Notes: generated by a model not told the origin, from the letters alone. Shown: positions 54,549 through 64,000, counted from the first letter of the stretch. The stretch: 64,000 nt of DNA from Arsenophonus sp046530765 (GCA_046530765.1 JBHEQS010000004.1:62001-126000); one strand, 5' to 3'. Translations and numbers: made by a program.

Positions 54549-55661
54549 TTATAAATTTTTTGACAGCAACTTTCTATGAGTATGAATTGACATAATAATT
54601 CCAAATCCAGCCATTAAAATAATTAATGCAGAACCGCCATAACTTACTAATGGTAAAGGAATGCCAACTACAGGCAAAATACCACTCACCATTCCAATAT
54701 TGATAAATATGTACACAAACAGAATTAACATTAGGTCACCAACAATAACTCTAGCAAAAATATTTTGTGCATTAATTGCAATAATTAGTCCACGTATAAT
54801 AAGCAATAAATATAATATAAGTAAAAAAACAACTCCAATTAATCCTAGCTCTTCAGTTAATACAGCAAAAATAAAATCAGTGTGTCGTTCTGGTAAAAAT
54901 TCTAATTGCGATTGCGTTCCATGCAACCATCCTTTTCCAAATAATCCACCTGAACCAATTGCAATTTTAGATTGAATAATATGATAACCAGCCCCTAGAG
55001 GATCTGTTTCTGGATTTAAAAACATCATAACACGATTTCGTTGATAGTCATGCATAAGAAAAAACCATAGAATAGGAATAAAAGAAGCAATACTTGCTCC
55101 AGCAATTGCAATTAATTTCCAATTTATACCAGCTAAAAAGAGAATAAACAAGCCGGATGAAGCAACTAAAATAGATGTTCCAAGATCAGGTTGAACAGCA
55201 ACAAGTAATGTTGGAAGAAACGTGAGTATAAGAGCAACTAGAGTATTTTTTAATGTTGGTGGACACAGATCTCTATTGACAAAGCGAGCAACCATCAATG
55301 GGACAGCAATTTTAGCTATTTCAGATGGTTGAAAACGAACAAATCCAATATCTAACCATCTTTGTGCGCCTTTACTAATTTGACCAAATTCATCGACAAA
55401 AATTAATAAAATTATGCAGAAGACATATAGGTAAGGCGCTAAATTTTCATAAATACGAGGTGAAATTTGTGCCATAACAATCATGACAGCAAATCCAATT
55501 ATAGTTTGTATTATCTTCTGCTGTATCATATTAATGTTTTGACCAGTGGCACTCCACATAATTAGTACACCGTATATTGTTAAAATAACAATAATTAGAA
55601 ATATTGGAATATCAATATGAAATCGTGCCCAAATAGTTAATTTATGCGAACTATTAGTCAT
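54549..55661 (-). CDS. mrdB: Peptidoglycan glycosyltransferase RodA (MrdB)
   Basis: RodA is the SEDS-family polymerase that extends glycan strands for lateral wall growth, in complex with PBP2. The 370-residue product equals the E. coli length and has about ten hydrophobic membrane segments. Conserved blocks include WLDIGFVRFQPSEIAKIAVPL, VAVQPDLGTSILV with the catalytic Asp, FLPERHTDFIFAVLTEELG, and GIPLPLVSYGGSALI near the C-terminus. It starts 16 bp after mrdA, so the pair is co-transcribed. Retention with mrdA indicates the bacterium still makes a rod-type cell wall, although dacA and rlpA have gone and envC, elsewhere in the window, is a pseudogene. Confidence 0.97.
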   Translation of the reverse strand: MTNSSHKLTIWARFHIDIPIFLIIVILTIYGVLIMWSATGQNINMIQQKIIQTIIGFAVMIVMAQISPRIYENLAPYLYVFCIILLIFVDEFGQISKGAQRWLDIGFVRFQPSEIAKIAVPLMVARFVNRDLCPPTLKNTLVALILTFLPTLLVAVQPDLGTSILVASSGLFILFLAGINWKLIAIAGASIASFIPILWFFLMHDYQRNRVMMFLNPETDPLGAGYHIIQSKIAIGSGGLFGKGWLHGTQSQLEFLPERHTDFIFAVLTEELGLIGVVFLLILYLLLIIRGLIIAINAQNIFARVIVGDLMLILFVYIFINIGMVSGILPVVGIPLPLVSYGGSALIILMAGFGIIMSIHTHRKLLSKNL

Positions 55662-55677
55662 ATATTATGAATCTCTC

Positions 55678-57579
55678 TTATTGAGATTCATTAATATCTG
55701 GTATTTGTGATATTGTCTTTTTACCAAGTAATACATAATCAAAAATATTACGAACAAAATCACCAACGGATAAGTTTGGGGAACAATTTTCTAGAATAAT
55801 AACAACAGAAATGGTTGGATTTTGATAAGGTGCAAATCCTATCATTAATTTATGATCACGTAAGCTCTCACTTAATTTACTAGCATTATATATTTCATAA
55901 CTGAATATCTGCGCAGTACCTGATTTAACAGCAGCTTTATAAGGAGTATTTATAAAGCTTCCTCGAGCTGTACCGTTTGGTGAATTAGCAACTCCATACA
56001 TACCCTTTTTAGCTAATTTCCAGAAACTTGAATGAATATCACCGATTTTAATATGGTCTTTTTGTTCATAAAGTAGAATAGAATCATCTACTTTAGTACC
56101 ATAAAGTAGATGTGGAATTTTTACCACACCGTCATTAATTAAAGTCATTAAAGCTTTTGCCATTTGTATTGGTGTTGCTGTCCAATAACCTTGTCCTATT
56201 CCTATTGGAATTGTATCTCCTTGATACCAAGGTTTCTTGTAACGATTTCGCTTCCATTCACGAGTTGGCATTGTTCCAGAACTTTCTTCCACAATATCAA
56301 TGCCAGTATAGTGACCATATCCAAATTTCTGCATCCATTTAGAAATGCGATCAATACCCATGTCATAAGCAATTTGGTAGAAAAAAGTATCAGCTGATTC
56401 TATAATTGCTCTAACAATATTTATTTTACCATGTCCAAATCGTTTCCAATCTCTGTAACGTTTTTTAGAATTTGGCAGCTTCCACCAACCAGGATCGAAA
56501 ATAATAGAATTGGAATTGACAATATTTTCACTCAATGCTGCAACGGCTATAAATGGTTTAATAGTTGAAGCTGGAGGATATACTCCTTGGGTAGCTCTAT
56601 TAATTAGAGGCCTATTAGGATTGTTTAACAAAGCTTGATAATTTTCATTAGATATGCCATTAACAAACAGATTTGGATCATAGCTTGGAGTTGATACCAA
56701 AGCTAACACCTCTTCGTTTCGTGGATCAGTTACAACAACTGCCGCTCGGTTGTTTGTTAATAACCTTTCTATCTGAATTTGTAAATTTAGATCGATAGTT
56801 AAATAAATATCTTTACCAGCCTGTGGTGGTTGTTCATGAAGTTGACGTATAATTTTTCCACGACTATTAACTTCAACTTCTTCATAGCCCATTTTTCCAT
56901 GTAAAACATTTTCATAATATCGCTCGATACCTAATTTACCAATATCATTAGTTGCAGTATAATTTTTTAGTACTCCGTTATTTTCTAAGCATTTTATATC
57001 ATTATCATTAATTTTAGCTACATAACCTATAACATGAGTCAAAGATGATCCGTAAGGATAATAGCGAAGTTTATAACCTTTAACTACAGTTCCTGGAAAC
57101 TTGTATTGATTTACGGCAAAACGAGCAACTTGTACTTCATCTAGTGATGTTTTTAATGGTATAGATGTAAATTGTCGTGAACGTTTCAGTTTTTTTTTAA
57201 AGTTTCTAATATCGTCATCGGTAAGATCAACTATATTTCGCAGTTGTGAAAATATTTCTGTTAAATTAGATACTTTTTCAGGAATAATTTCTAATTGATA
57301 AGATGTTCGGTTTAATGCAAGAGGTGTTCCATTTCTATCGTAAATAATACCTCTACTTGGTGGAACAGGAAGTAATTTTATTCTATTCTCATTTGAGCGA
57401 GCTTGATAATCTTTATGACGTATCACTTGTAAATTATAAAGATTAATAAATAAAATGCTTGCTAATATTACAATAACAATAAAAGCTATTAACGTACGAC
57501 GAATAAATAGAGAGGATTCAGCGGTGTAATCGCGAAAAGTCATTCCTTTCTTTTTTTTTGTTTCTTTTTTCGCATTCAC
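55678..57579 (-). CDS. mrdA: Penicillin-binding protein 2 (peptidoglycan D,D-transpeptidase)
   Basis: PBP2 cross-links glycan made by RodA during elongation. The 633-residue product matches the E. coli length. A single N-terminal membrane helix lies at about residues 29-52. The pedestal domain includes NENRIKLLPVPPSRGIIYDR. The transpeptidase domain has the active-site S-T-I-K in GVYPPASTIKPF, the second motif in ESADTFFYQIAYDMGIDR, and the third motif as KSGTAQIF. The start used is a GTG at 57579 with AGG nine bases upstream. An internal ATG at 57543 begins the conserved FRDYTAESS segment and is possible, but its GGA is directly adjacent. It lies upstream of mrdB. rlmH, which normally precedes it, is missing. 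Confidence 0.97.
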   Translation of the reverse strand: MNAKKETKKKKGMTFRDYTAESSLFIRRTLIAFIVIVILASILFINLYNLQVIRHKDYQARSNENRIKLLPVPPSRGIIYDRNGTPLALNRTSYQLEIIPEKVSNLTEIFSQLRNIVDLTDDDIRNFKKKLKRSRQFTSIPLKTSLDEVQVARFAVNQYKFPGTVVKGYKLRYYPYGSSLTHVIGYVAKINDNDIKCLENNGVLKNYTATNDIGKLGIERYYENVLHGKMGYEEVEVNSRGKIIRQLHEQPPQAGKDIYLTIDLNLQIQIERLLTNNRAAVVVTDPRNEEVLALVSTPSYDPNLFVNGISNENYQALLNNPNRPLINRATQGVYPPASTIKPFIAVAALSENIVNSNSIIFDPGWWKLPNSKKRYRDWKRFGHGKINIVRAIIESADTFFYQIAYDMGIDRISKWMQKFGYGHYTGIDIVEESSGTMPTREWKRNRYKKPWYQGDTIPIGIGQGYWTATPIQMAKALMTLINDGVVKIPHLLYGTKVDDSILLYEQKDHIKIGDIHSSFWKLAKKGMYGVANSPNGTARGSFINTPYKAAVKSGTAQIFSYEIYNASKLSESLRDHKLMIGFAPYQNPTISVVIILENCSPNLSVGDFVRNIFDYVLLGKKTISQIPDINESQ

Positions 57580-58060
57580 AGTAATAACCTACATAAATAT
57601 GTTATTTACGATGATAAATATAATTTATTGGCATGCTATATGCTAATAATCAGTATATATAACAAATATTTTAATTAAAAGATAAACTATTATTAGTTAT
57701 GATAATGACTAGCTTTATTTTAGTTTCTTATTCATGCTTACAATCTATTAATTCTATGCTATAAATTATAAAATTAATATTACGTTTATTTTATTTTCAT
57801 CAATTCAATTATTCCGCAAGTTATGTGGTTTATAGTTTATTATTATGTATATAATATAATTATATTGTCATACTTATGAGCGTTCAATTATATAAATAAG
57901 ATTGCTAAATTATAGGTTTGATATTTATATTTTTTCGCGTTCATTGAAGAGATTTCAATTATTTAGAAACTATATTTCAAAAACGATTAAAATAATATCA
58001 AAATCTTCTTGAATTCAAGTAATAATTTTATATTAACAGGAATCAGTTATAATTTAAAAT
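57580..58060. other. Gap where rlmH is expected
   Basis: In E. coli rlmH lies between rsfS and mrdA. The 481 bp here is about the length of rlmH (468 bp), but the minus-strand translation has stops throughout. Only faint similarity at the very end (T-x-N-H near 57830) suggests the RlmH C-terminus. I regard rlmH as lost, with the space left behind. Confidence 0.5.
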
Positions 58061-58369
58061 TTAACTCCAAAGTTTTTCAAGTTCGTACATATTCCGACTA
58101 TCTTCTTGCATTATATGAACAATTACATCGTTTAAATCAACAACTATCCAATCTGAAACACCACGACCATCAACACAAAGAGGAATTATTCCAGTCTTGC
58201 GACATGCTTCAATTAATTTATCAGAAACTGACGTCAGGTGACGATTAGATGTTCCAGTACAAATTATCATACAATCAGTAATGTTAGATTTTCCGCTTAC
58301 ATTAATAGAGATAATATTTTGCGCTTTTGTATCGACTAGTTGGTCGAGAATAAATTGCTGCAGTTCCAA
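58061..58369 (-). CDS. rsfS: Ribosomal silencing factor RsfS
   Basis: RsfS binds ribosomal protein uL14 and blocks joining of ribosomal subunits under starvation. The 102-residue product (E. coli 105) carries the core block KSNITDCMIICTGTSNRHL (about residues 27-45), then DWIVVDLNDVIVHIMQEDSR and the terminal MYELEKLWS, all hallmarks of the family. It begins with ATG at 58369, which follows an AAGGTGA-like site. It is followed by an empty gap where rlmH should be and preceded by a 217-bp gap in place of cobC. Confidence 0.97.
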   Translation of the reverse strand: MELQQFILDQLVDTKAQNIISINVSGKSNITDCMIICTGTSNRHLTSVSDKLIEACRKTGIIPLCVDGRGVSDWIVVDLNDVIVHIMQEDSRNMYELEKLWS

Positions 58370-58586
58370 AGAGTCACCTTTAATTTTAAGTTAAAATAAG
58401 CATAAAATAGCTTATGTATTAATATTTTTATAAAAATTAATTAAATGTTTATAATTAGTTTTAAAATAAATTATAAAAATTGCACTATTTAATTTAATTA
58501 TAGTGTAATAAAATAGCCAAGATAGTATCAATTGCATTATATACTAACAATAATTAATTTATAAATTATAAGCAATCTAAGCAATC

Positions 58587-59270
58587 TTAATAAAGATTAT
58601 GATTATTAATATAACGTAAAACCACTGCAGGTAATATATCTTTAGAATTTTTTCTATTGTGCTTTCGTTCACGAATTTTAGTTGCTGATATATCTAATAA
58701 AGGGGTGTCAGCCATATAAATAGTACCGCATGATTTATAATTGAGTATTTTCGGATCATATATTTGATGTTGTTTTATCCATTCATTCATTGATTCTGAT
58801 GAAAAATAAGTAGTATAACTTGACCTAGAAATAACTAATAAATGACAAAGATTTAAAATTTTTTTCCAATCAATCCATGTATTAATTGATAACAGAGAAT
58901 CTTGTCCGATAATAAATGCTAATGATTTTTGCGCACCAATTTGTTGTCTAAAAGATAACAGTGTTTTAACAGTATTATGTGGAGTTATGCACTCAAGTTC
59001 TCGTGTATCTATACTAAATAAAGGATTATTTTTTATAGCTAATTTTATCATTGCCAACCTATGTTTAGTGCTTGCTTTAGGTTGTTGGCGGTGAGGTGGT
59101 AGACTATTTGGAAGTAAAATAACTTCTTTTAAACCAACTTGCTTAGCTAGCGATTGAACTGGTAGCAAATGACCATAATGAATAGGATCAAATGTGCCAC
59201 CAAATAATGCCTGAATTGGTTTGAAGTTAGCTATTTTCTTGGTTTGTTGAATCATAAATAAAATTCTCAT
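58587..59270 (-). CDS. nadD: Nicotinate-nucleotide adenylyltransferase
   Basis: NadD converts nicotinate mononucleotide and ATP to deamido-NAD, in NAD synthesis. The 227-residue product (E. coli 213) has an N-terminal extension of about a dozen residues before the conserved ALFGGTFDPIHYGHLLPV motif, whose T-x-G-H/H-x-G-H region binds ATP. LPNSLPPHR, LAFIIGQDSLLSINTWIDW and the C-terminal ISATKIRER motif follow. The start at 59270 overlaps the end of holA by 44 bp. A second in-frame ATG at 59255 would shorten the extension. A GTGGAAAA stretch favours the first. The overlap suggests coupling to holA. Confidence 0.96.
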   Translation of the reverse strand: MRILFMIQQTKKIANFKPIQALFGGTFDPIHYGHLLPVQSLAKQVGLKEVILLPNSLPPHRQQPKASTKHRLAMIKLAIKNNPLFSIDTRELECITPHNTVKTLLSFRQQIGAQKSLAFIIGQDSLLSINTWIDWKKILNLCHLLVISRSSYTTYFSSESMNEWIKQHQIYDPKILNYKSCGTIYMADTPLLDISATKIRERKHNRKNSKDILPAVVLRYINNHNLY

Positions 59271-60279
59271 GCACTAATTTTCCACACAATAGCATAGATA
59301 AAATTTCTAATTTTTGCCAAATTGAATGGCTATAATTTTGTTTTAAATGTAATTCAGCTTTGTTGATTAATTGTATTGCAAGCCGCAGTTCTAGAAGTGA
59401 TAAACGCTGTAGTGCAGCGTTTATCATTAATCGACGGACTTGAAAAACTTTATATTGATCAAATATTTTTTTAAAGTTTTCATTACTATTTTCTTGTTTC
59501 AATGTCAAAAGTAATATTAGTTCACGTTGAATTATGCGTAACAGAATCACTGTTTCGCAATCTTCCTTTTGTAATTGTTTAAGTATGTGCCATGCACGTT
59601 TAATTTTTCCCACAAGTAGCGCATCAACCCAATGATAGGGTGTAATGTTAACGGCATTATTTATTCCTTCTTTAACGCGATGAAATGTTAGATATCCGTC
59701 AGAATATAATAGTGATAAACGTTCAATTGCTTGATTAAGAGCTAACAAATTACCTTCATAGCAATAACAAAGAAGCTGATTAGCTTGTTTATCTAAAGAA
59801 ATCGACATTGATTTTGCTCGTTGAGTTACCCAATGAAACAGTTTAGACTGTTCAGGTGTTGTGCAATTGATACGGACCCCATCTTTACATATTTTTTTAT
59901 ACCAAGAATTATTCTCTTGTGTTTTGGTTAATTTGATACATCGTAATATAAGCAATAAATCAGAATGTAACAATTTTACTAACTTAAAGAGTTTTTCTGA
60001 CATGATTTTTGATGGGCCATTTTCAGGCAACGTTAAGATAAGAATTTGTTTATTAGAAAATAGACTAAATGATTGACTAATGTGATAGATAGTATACCAA
60101 TCTGTATTTGTATCTATTAAATAAGTATAACGTTCAGAAAAATTTTGCTGTTTGGCAATTTTACAAATTTTATTAACACTTTCTTCTGACAAAAGTGGAT
60201 CATTACCAAAAATTAAGTAACATGATCGAAGCTTATCAGAAAGATGCGAGCTTAGTTGTTCTGGGTAAATATTAATCAT
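59227..60279 (-). CDS. holA: DNA polymerase III delta subunit
   Basis: HolA is the clamp-loader subunit that opens the beta sliding clamp. The 350-residue product (E. coli 343) starts MINIYPEQLSSHLSDKLRS, has YLIFGNDPLLSEES in place of the usual nucleotide-binding Walker motif, and contains LILTLPENGPS and CYCYEGNLLALNQAIERLSLL (about residues 166-186). TPYHWVDALLVGKIKRAWHIL and the C-terminal clamp-loader collar block LKQNYSHSIWQKLEILSMLLCG follow. It lies between lptE and nadD, overlapping nadD by 44 bp, in the same order as E. coli. Confidence 0.97.
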   Translation of the reverse strand: MINIYPEQLSSHLSDKLRSCYLIFGNDPLLSEESVNKICKIAKQQNFSERYTYLIDTNTDWYTIYHISQSFSLFSNKQILILTLPENGPSKIMSEKLFKLVKLLHSDLLLILRCIKLTKTQENNSWYKKICKDGVRINCTTPEQSKLFHWVTQRAKSMSISLDKQANQLLCYCYEGNLLALNQAIERLSLLYSDGYLTFHRVKEGINNAVNITPYHWVDALLVGKIKRAWHILKQLQKEDCETVILLRIIQRELILLLTLKQENSNENFKKIFDQYKVFQVRRLMINAALQRLSLLELRLAIQLINKAELHLKQNYSHSIWQKLEILSMLLCGKLVHENFIYDSTNQENS

Positions 60280-60302
60280 TGTGAGTATATCAATATTTAT
60301 TT

Positions 60303-60824
60303 TTAATTAGCTAGTTCTGTAGTATTATTTTTAATAGTTTTATTAACGATAAATAATTCACGAATTAATTGATGAGCTGCCTGTTCATGCATTTCTTGTT
60401 TAATAAGTTTATTTTCAGCGTCCTTAGCAAGAGTCTCTAACGGATTATCAAAGAAAGTACGTGTAACCCGAGTTTTGATAGAATAAACTATGTTATTTGG
60501 TAAAATAATTTCTCCGCTTATAAAAAAATCTAATTGTTTTTCTGCGCTTTTACCATCTTGATAGACAGAAACAGTTTCAATATTTTCAGATGAATTTATA
60601 ATTTTTAAGATAGGTACATTTTGAATATTATCATCAATTAAGTTAACATTAATTAATCTTAATTCATGTCTAATTGCGCGCTCCAATGGACTGTAGGAAT
60701 CATTGATTTTCAATTTTAATGTTTTTAGTTCTTCAGGTATCTGAAACGTATCTCGCAAATAAAATCTACAACCAGATGTTATCAGAACAGAAATGTTTAT
60801 AAAAAAGATAATTAAATAAAGCAC
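60303..60824 (-). CDS. lptE: LPS-assembly lipoprotein LptE
   Basis: LptE plugs the LptD barrel and helps place LPS in the outer leaflet. The 173-residue product is shorter than the E. coli protein (about 193), mostly at the C-terminus. It has a lipoprotein signal with lipobox L-I-T-S-G-C at Cys19, then FYLRDTFQIPEELKTLKL, SPLERAIRHELRL, a TRVTRTFFDNPLETLAKDAE block and a C-terminal helix EMHEQAAHQLIREL. The start is GTG at 60824, preceded by AAGGAAAA. An ATG overlapping it by two bases is out of frame and stops after four codons. It lies 18 bp after leuS. With the waa genes it shows LPS is still exported. Confidence 0.95.
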   Translation of the reverse strand: MLYLIIFFINISVLITSGCRFYLRDTFQIPEELKTLKLKINDSYSPLERAIRHELRLINVNLIDDNIQNVPILKIINSSENIETVSVYQDGKSAEKQLDFFISGEIILPNNIVYSIKTRVTRTFFDNPLETLAKDAENKLIKQEMHEQAAHQLIRELFIVNKTIKNNTTELAN

Positions 60825-60842
60825 ATCTTTTCCTTTATTAAG

Positions 60843-63425
60843 TTAACATGCAACAATGTTTAATAACTTTCCTTGTACATAAATTATTTTTCTGATCTTC
60901 ATACTTTCAAGATATTTAGACACGCAATATTCTTGCATTGCTATGGATAAGATAAAATCTTGTGATGCATTGATATTGACGATTGTGCGCCATCTAACTT
61001 TACCATTAACTTGAATTATAACTAACTTAGTATCATTTATTTTTGCTTCTTCATCACTGACTGGCCAAGACGCATTATCTATATCTTCTGTATGACCAAG
61101 TGCTTTCCACATGATAAAGCATGCATGTGGGATAACTGGTGATAGCATCAAAACAATGGTTTCTAAAGATTCATGAATTAAGGACCTATCTTGCTCAGTA
61201 TCGCAAGGTGCTCGTGACAGTTTATTTATGAATTCCATAATTGTGGCAATTGCAGTATTAAATGAATAACGCCTTGAGATATCGTAAGTTACCTTATCGA
61301 TTGTTTTATGTAAATACAACCTAAGATTTTTTTGTTCTGGTGTAATACGGTTTATATCTAATGCATCTATTTTACCTTTTTGTGTATGTTTAAAAACTAA
61401 TTTCCAAATACGACGAATAAAGCGGTTTGCGCCTACTAAACTTGATTCTTGCCATTTCAAAGCAAGCTCTGGAGGAGAAGCAAACATCATAAACAGCCTA
61501 ACAGTATCAGCTCCGTATTTTTCTACAATTAGTTGTGGGTCAATGCCGTTATTTTTTGATTTAGACATTTTGCACATACCAATATAGAAGAGTTTATTAT
61601 CATACTGATCTGTTGCTTTAATAATTTTACCTTTTTTATCTCTTTCAGTGGATACATTTATCGGAGATACCCAAACTCGCTGTTTATTTTTATCTAAGTA
61701 ATAGAAAGCATCTGCTAACACCATACCTTGACATAGTAGACTCTTTGCTGGCTCATCAAAATTCACTAAACCAGCATCACGCATTAATTTATGGAAAAAA
61801 CGAAAGTATAATAAATGCATAATAGCATGTTCAATACCGCCAATATATTGATCAATTGGAAGCCAATAATTTGCAGCCGACGAATCTAACATTGCTTGAT
61901 TATAATTTGGACAAGTATAACGAGCATAATACCAAGAAGACTCTATAAATGTATCAAAAGTATCTGTTTCACGTAATGCCACATTATTATTTATATTTAT
62001 TTTGGCCCATTCTGGATCTATTTTAATGGCGCTATTAATTTTGTTTATTTCTACATCTTCAGGTAATATAACTGGCAGTTTATCTTCCTCTACAGGTATA
62101 ATGAGTCCGTCTTCAGTCGTTAGCATTGGAATAGGAGCCCCCCAATAACGTTGTCTAGAAATCCCCCAATCGCGTAAACGATAATTAACTTTGCATTTAG
62201 CTAAACCTTGTGAAATTAGTTTATCTACAATAGCTTTTGACCCTGCTTTGTTATCCATTCCACTAAATTCAGCTGAATTAATCAACGTATTTCTATTAGT
62301 TAATGGACCTGTTGTTAAATCGAGTGTTTTTTCTTCATTATCAACAATAACTACTTTAATTGGCAAATCATATTTATTGGCAAATTCCCAATCGCACTGA
62401 TTATGTCCAGGAACACCCATTATTGCTCCTGTGCCATATTCCATTGATACGAAATTAGCTATCCAAATTTGGATTTTTTCATTAGTTAGTGGATGAATTG
62501 CTAATAAATTGGTAGAAATACCTTTTTTCTCTACTGTTGACATTTCAATTTCAGAAACTTTAATATTGCAATATTCATTAATAAATGCATTAAGCTCAGC
62601 ATTTTTTTTTGCCATATTTTTTGCTAACGGATGAGTTGCTGCAATAGCTAGGTAAGTAACCCCCATAAAAGTGTCAGGCCTAGTAGTATAGACTACTAAG
62701 TTTTCATTGTTATCTACTAATTTAAATGTGATTTCAATTCCTTCTGATCGCCCAATCCAGTTTCGTTGCATTGATTTAACTTGTTCTGGCCAAGCATCAA
62801 GTTTATTTAAATCATTGAGTAGCTCTTCAGCATAAGCAGTAATTTTTATGAACCATTGAGGAATTTCTTTTCGCTCAATAAATGTATCACAACGCCAACA
62901 ACATCCATCAATAACTTGTTCGTTAGCTAATACAGTCAAATCATTTGGACACCAATTGACAGCAGAGGTTTTTTTATAAACTAAACCCTTTTCATAAAGC
63001 TTAGTAAAAAACCACTGTTCCCAGCGATAATATTCTGGCTTACAAGTTGTAAGTTCTCTACTCCAATCATAACCAAATCCGAGAATCTTTAACTGATTTC
63101 TCATGTAATTAATATTGGAATAAGTCCAAGATGCTGGATCTGTATTATTTCTTGCAGCAGCAACTTCTGCTGGTAAACCAAAAGCATCCCAACCAATCGG
63201 GTGTAAAACATTTTTGCCTAGCATTCTTTGATAACGAGAAATAACATCGCCAATTGTATAATTTCGAACATGACCCATATGTAGATGACCTGATGGGTAA
63301 GGCAACATTGATAGACAATAGTATTTTTCTTTGTTATTATCTTCTATTACTTTAAATGTTTGTTTTTTCTCCCAATGACGTTGCACGCATTGTTCTATTT
63401 CTTTTGGTCGATATTGTTCTTGCAT
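60843..63425 (-). CDS. leuS: Leucyl-tRNA synthetase
   Basis: LeuS charges tRNA-Leu. From the ATG at 63425 the protein is 860 residues, exactly the E. coli length; an in-frame extension to 63524 adds 33 residues without family similarity and is rejected. An AAGGAAAC site precedes the chosen start. Features in order are the class I HIGH motif in LPYPSGHLHMGHVRN (about residues 40-54), the zinc/CP1 region WCPNDLTVLANEQV, the editing-domain TTRPDTFMGVTYLAIA, DWGISRQRYWGAPIP, and KMSKSKNNGIDP (about 619-630), followed by the anticodon-binding and C-terminal domain ending KIRKIIYVQGKLLNIV. It heads the leuS-lptE-holA-nadD block. Confidence 0.98.
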   Translation of the reverse strand: MQEQYRPKEIEQCVQRHWEKKQTFKVIEDNNKEKYYCLSMLPYPSGHLHMGHVRNYTIGDVISRYQRMLGKNVLHPIGWDAFGLPAEVAAARNNTDPASWTYSNINYMRNQLKILGFGYDWSRELTTCKPEYYRWEQWFFTKLYEKGLVYKKTSAVNWCPNDLTVLANEQVIDGCCWRCDTFIERKEIPQWFIKITAYAEELLNDLNKLDAWPEQVKSMQRNWIGRSEGIEITFKLVDNNENLVVYTTRPDTFMGVTYLAIAATHPLAKNMAKKNAELNAFINEYCNIKVSEIEMSTVEKKGISTNLLAIHPLTNEKIQIWIANFVSMEYGTGAIMGVPGHNQCDWEFANKYDLPIKVVIVDNEEKTLDLTTGPLTNRNTLINSAEFSGMDNKAGSKAIVDKLISQGLAKCKVNYRLRDWGISRQRYWGAPIPMLTTEDGLIIPVEEDKLPVILPEDVEINKINSAIKIDPEWAKININNNVALRETDTFDTFIESSWYYARYTCPNYNQAMLDSSAANYWLPIDQYIGGIEHAIMHLLYFRFFHKLMRDAGLVNFDEPAKSLLCQGMVLADAFYYLDKNKQRVWVSPINVSTERDKKGKIIKATDQYDNKLFYIGMCKMSKSKNNGIDPQLIVEKYGADTVRLFMMFASPPELALKWQESSLVGANRFIRRIWKLVFKHTQKGKIDALDINRITPEQKNLRLYLHKTIDKVTYDISRRYSFNTAIATIMEFINKLSRAPCDTEQDRSLIHESLETIVLMLSPVIPHACFIMWKALGHTEDIDNASWPVSDEEAKINDTKLVIIQVNGKVRWRTIVNINASQDFILSIAMQEYCVSKYLESMKIRKIIYVQGKLLNIVAC

Positions 63426-64000
63426 GATATCGATGTTTCCTTGTTGAAATGTTAACAATAGTAATAAATGATAGCATAACTTTATAACTCCATAAAATAG
63501 ATTGTATTCTCCATAAATAATCACTATTGATACATATTTATATACACACTAAATTAATTTATAGAATGTATGTAAATTCATAAATAAAATTCTTTTATCA
63601 GTTTATAATGAATTAAGTACTATCTTAGTATTATTATTTAAGTGATTAAAATGTAATTTTTATTACATAATAATTAATAGTGTAATTGATTTTTAATTTT
63701 ATAAAGAAATTGTTCAGATTTATTGGAAAAAAGAAATAGTTTTTGTTACTATCTTTAATAATTTCTTCTTTATTTATAAAATTATTTTATGAAAAACTTT
63801 TTATAAAACATAATTTTATTAATAATTACTACAATAGTAGCTCATTAATTAAATAGCTTTATTGTAACACCAGCTACTTCCTTTATCATCTTTATATCTA
63901 ATACATAAATTTGTTTCTAAAAATCATTATATATTTATATTAATGCTAAGTTATTAAATAATTTATTCATGAATGAATAAATTAAAGATGGTAAAATACA
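63426..64000. other. Upstream of leuS, no gene seen
   Basis: The 575 bp are A/T-rich with no recognisable gene. The leuS promoter should lie here, but I cannot pick a convincing -35/-10 pair. In E. coli ybeL is upstream of leuS; no remnant is readable. Confidence 0.55.

Noticed and set aside
57600..58060. rlmH pseudogene
   Set aside because: The position and size fit, but only a handful of residues near 57830 could be matched, which is no better than chance.
63426..63524. N-terminal extension of leuS
   Set aside because: The extra 33 residues have no similarity to LeuS. The ATG at 63425 gives exactly 860 residues and has a good ribosome-binding site.
1..64000. tRNA, rRNA or other structural RNA genes
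   Set aside because: I looked for GTTCGA/GTTCAA T-loop signatures with flanking stems and for G/C-rich RNA-like islands on both strands and found none. A small tRNA could still be missed by eye.

Overview
The window looks like the chromosome of a gammaproteobacterial (Enterobacterales-type) symbiont caught in genome erosion. The base composition is very AT-rich, and the spacers are almost pure A/T. About 22.6 kb of 64 kb (roughly 35%) is intact protein-coding sequence. All 24 intact genes I can name match enterobacterial genes of nearly identical length, and several blocks keep E. coli gene order: secB-yibN, hldD-waaF-waaC, nrdH-I-E-F, and leuS-lptE-holA-nadD-rsfS-mrdA-mrdB-ybeD-lipB-lipA. 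I see no insertion sequence, phage, plasmid, CRISPR, rRNA or tRNA gene. I cannot name the species from sequence alone.

Layout. 1-9658 holds no recognisable gene apart from tandem repeats and palindromes. 9659-10641 has secB and a rhodanese-like yibN on the minus strand. 10.99-12.94 kb holds two heavily decayed but still collinear plus-strand pseudogenes, envC and yibQ, exactly where enterobacteria carry the intact genes. 13.4-16.4 kb is the LPS inner-core operon hldD-waaF-waaC. After a 2.5 kb empty stretch come waaA (minus) and coaD (plus), divergent rather than co-directional as in E. coli, then a family 8 LPS glycosyltransferase (minus). 23.6-35.2 kb is an 11.5 kb desert. zwf follows at 35.2 kb, then a freshly broken spermidine exporter pair (mdtJ and mdtI pseudogenes), another desert, tsaB at 42.5 kb, the class Ib ribonucleotide reductase operon nrdHIEF with tandem NrdR-box-like sites, lipA-lipB-ybeD, the cell-elongation genes mrdB-mrdA, rsfS, nadD, holA, lptE and leuS.

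Functionally the retained genes cover LPS inner-core assembly and export (hldD, waaF, waaC, waaA, one outer-core type transferase, lptE), rod-shape peptidoglycan synthesis (mrdA, mrdB), lipoate synthesis (lipB, lipA), cofactors (coaD, nadD), NADPH supply (zwf), dNTP supply (nrdHIEF), DNA replication (holA), translation (leuS, tsaB, rsfS) and protein export (secB). The missing neighbours (grxC, gpsA, gpmI, dacA, rlpA, rlmH, cobC) and the pseudogenes (envC, yibQ, mdtJ, mdtI) are mostly septation, peptidoglycan-remodelling and export functions.

I found no convincing new multi-gene system. The most unusual signal is a set of about twenty unrelated perfect palindromes or hairpins (stems 13-30 bp) scattered through the non-coding DNA, at least two of which sit at operon ends. 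Other points worth a second look are the readable pseudogenes, the inverted waaA, the NrdR boxes, and a YibN that appears to have lost its catalytic cysteine.
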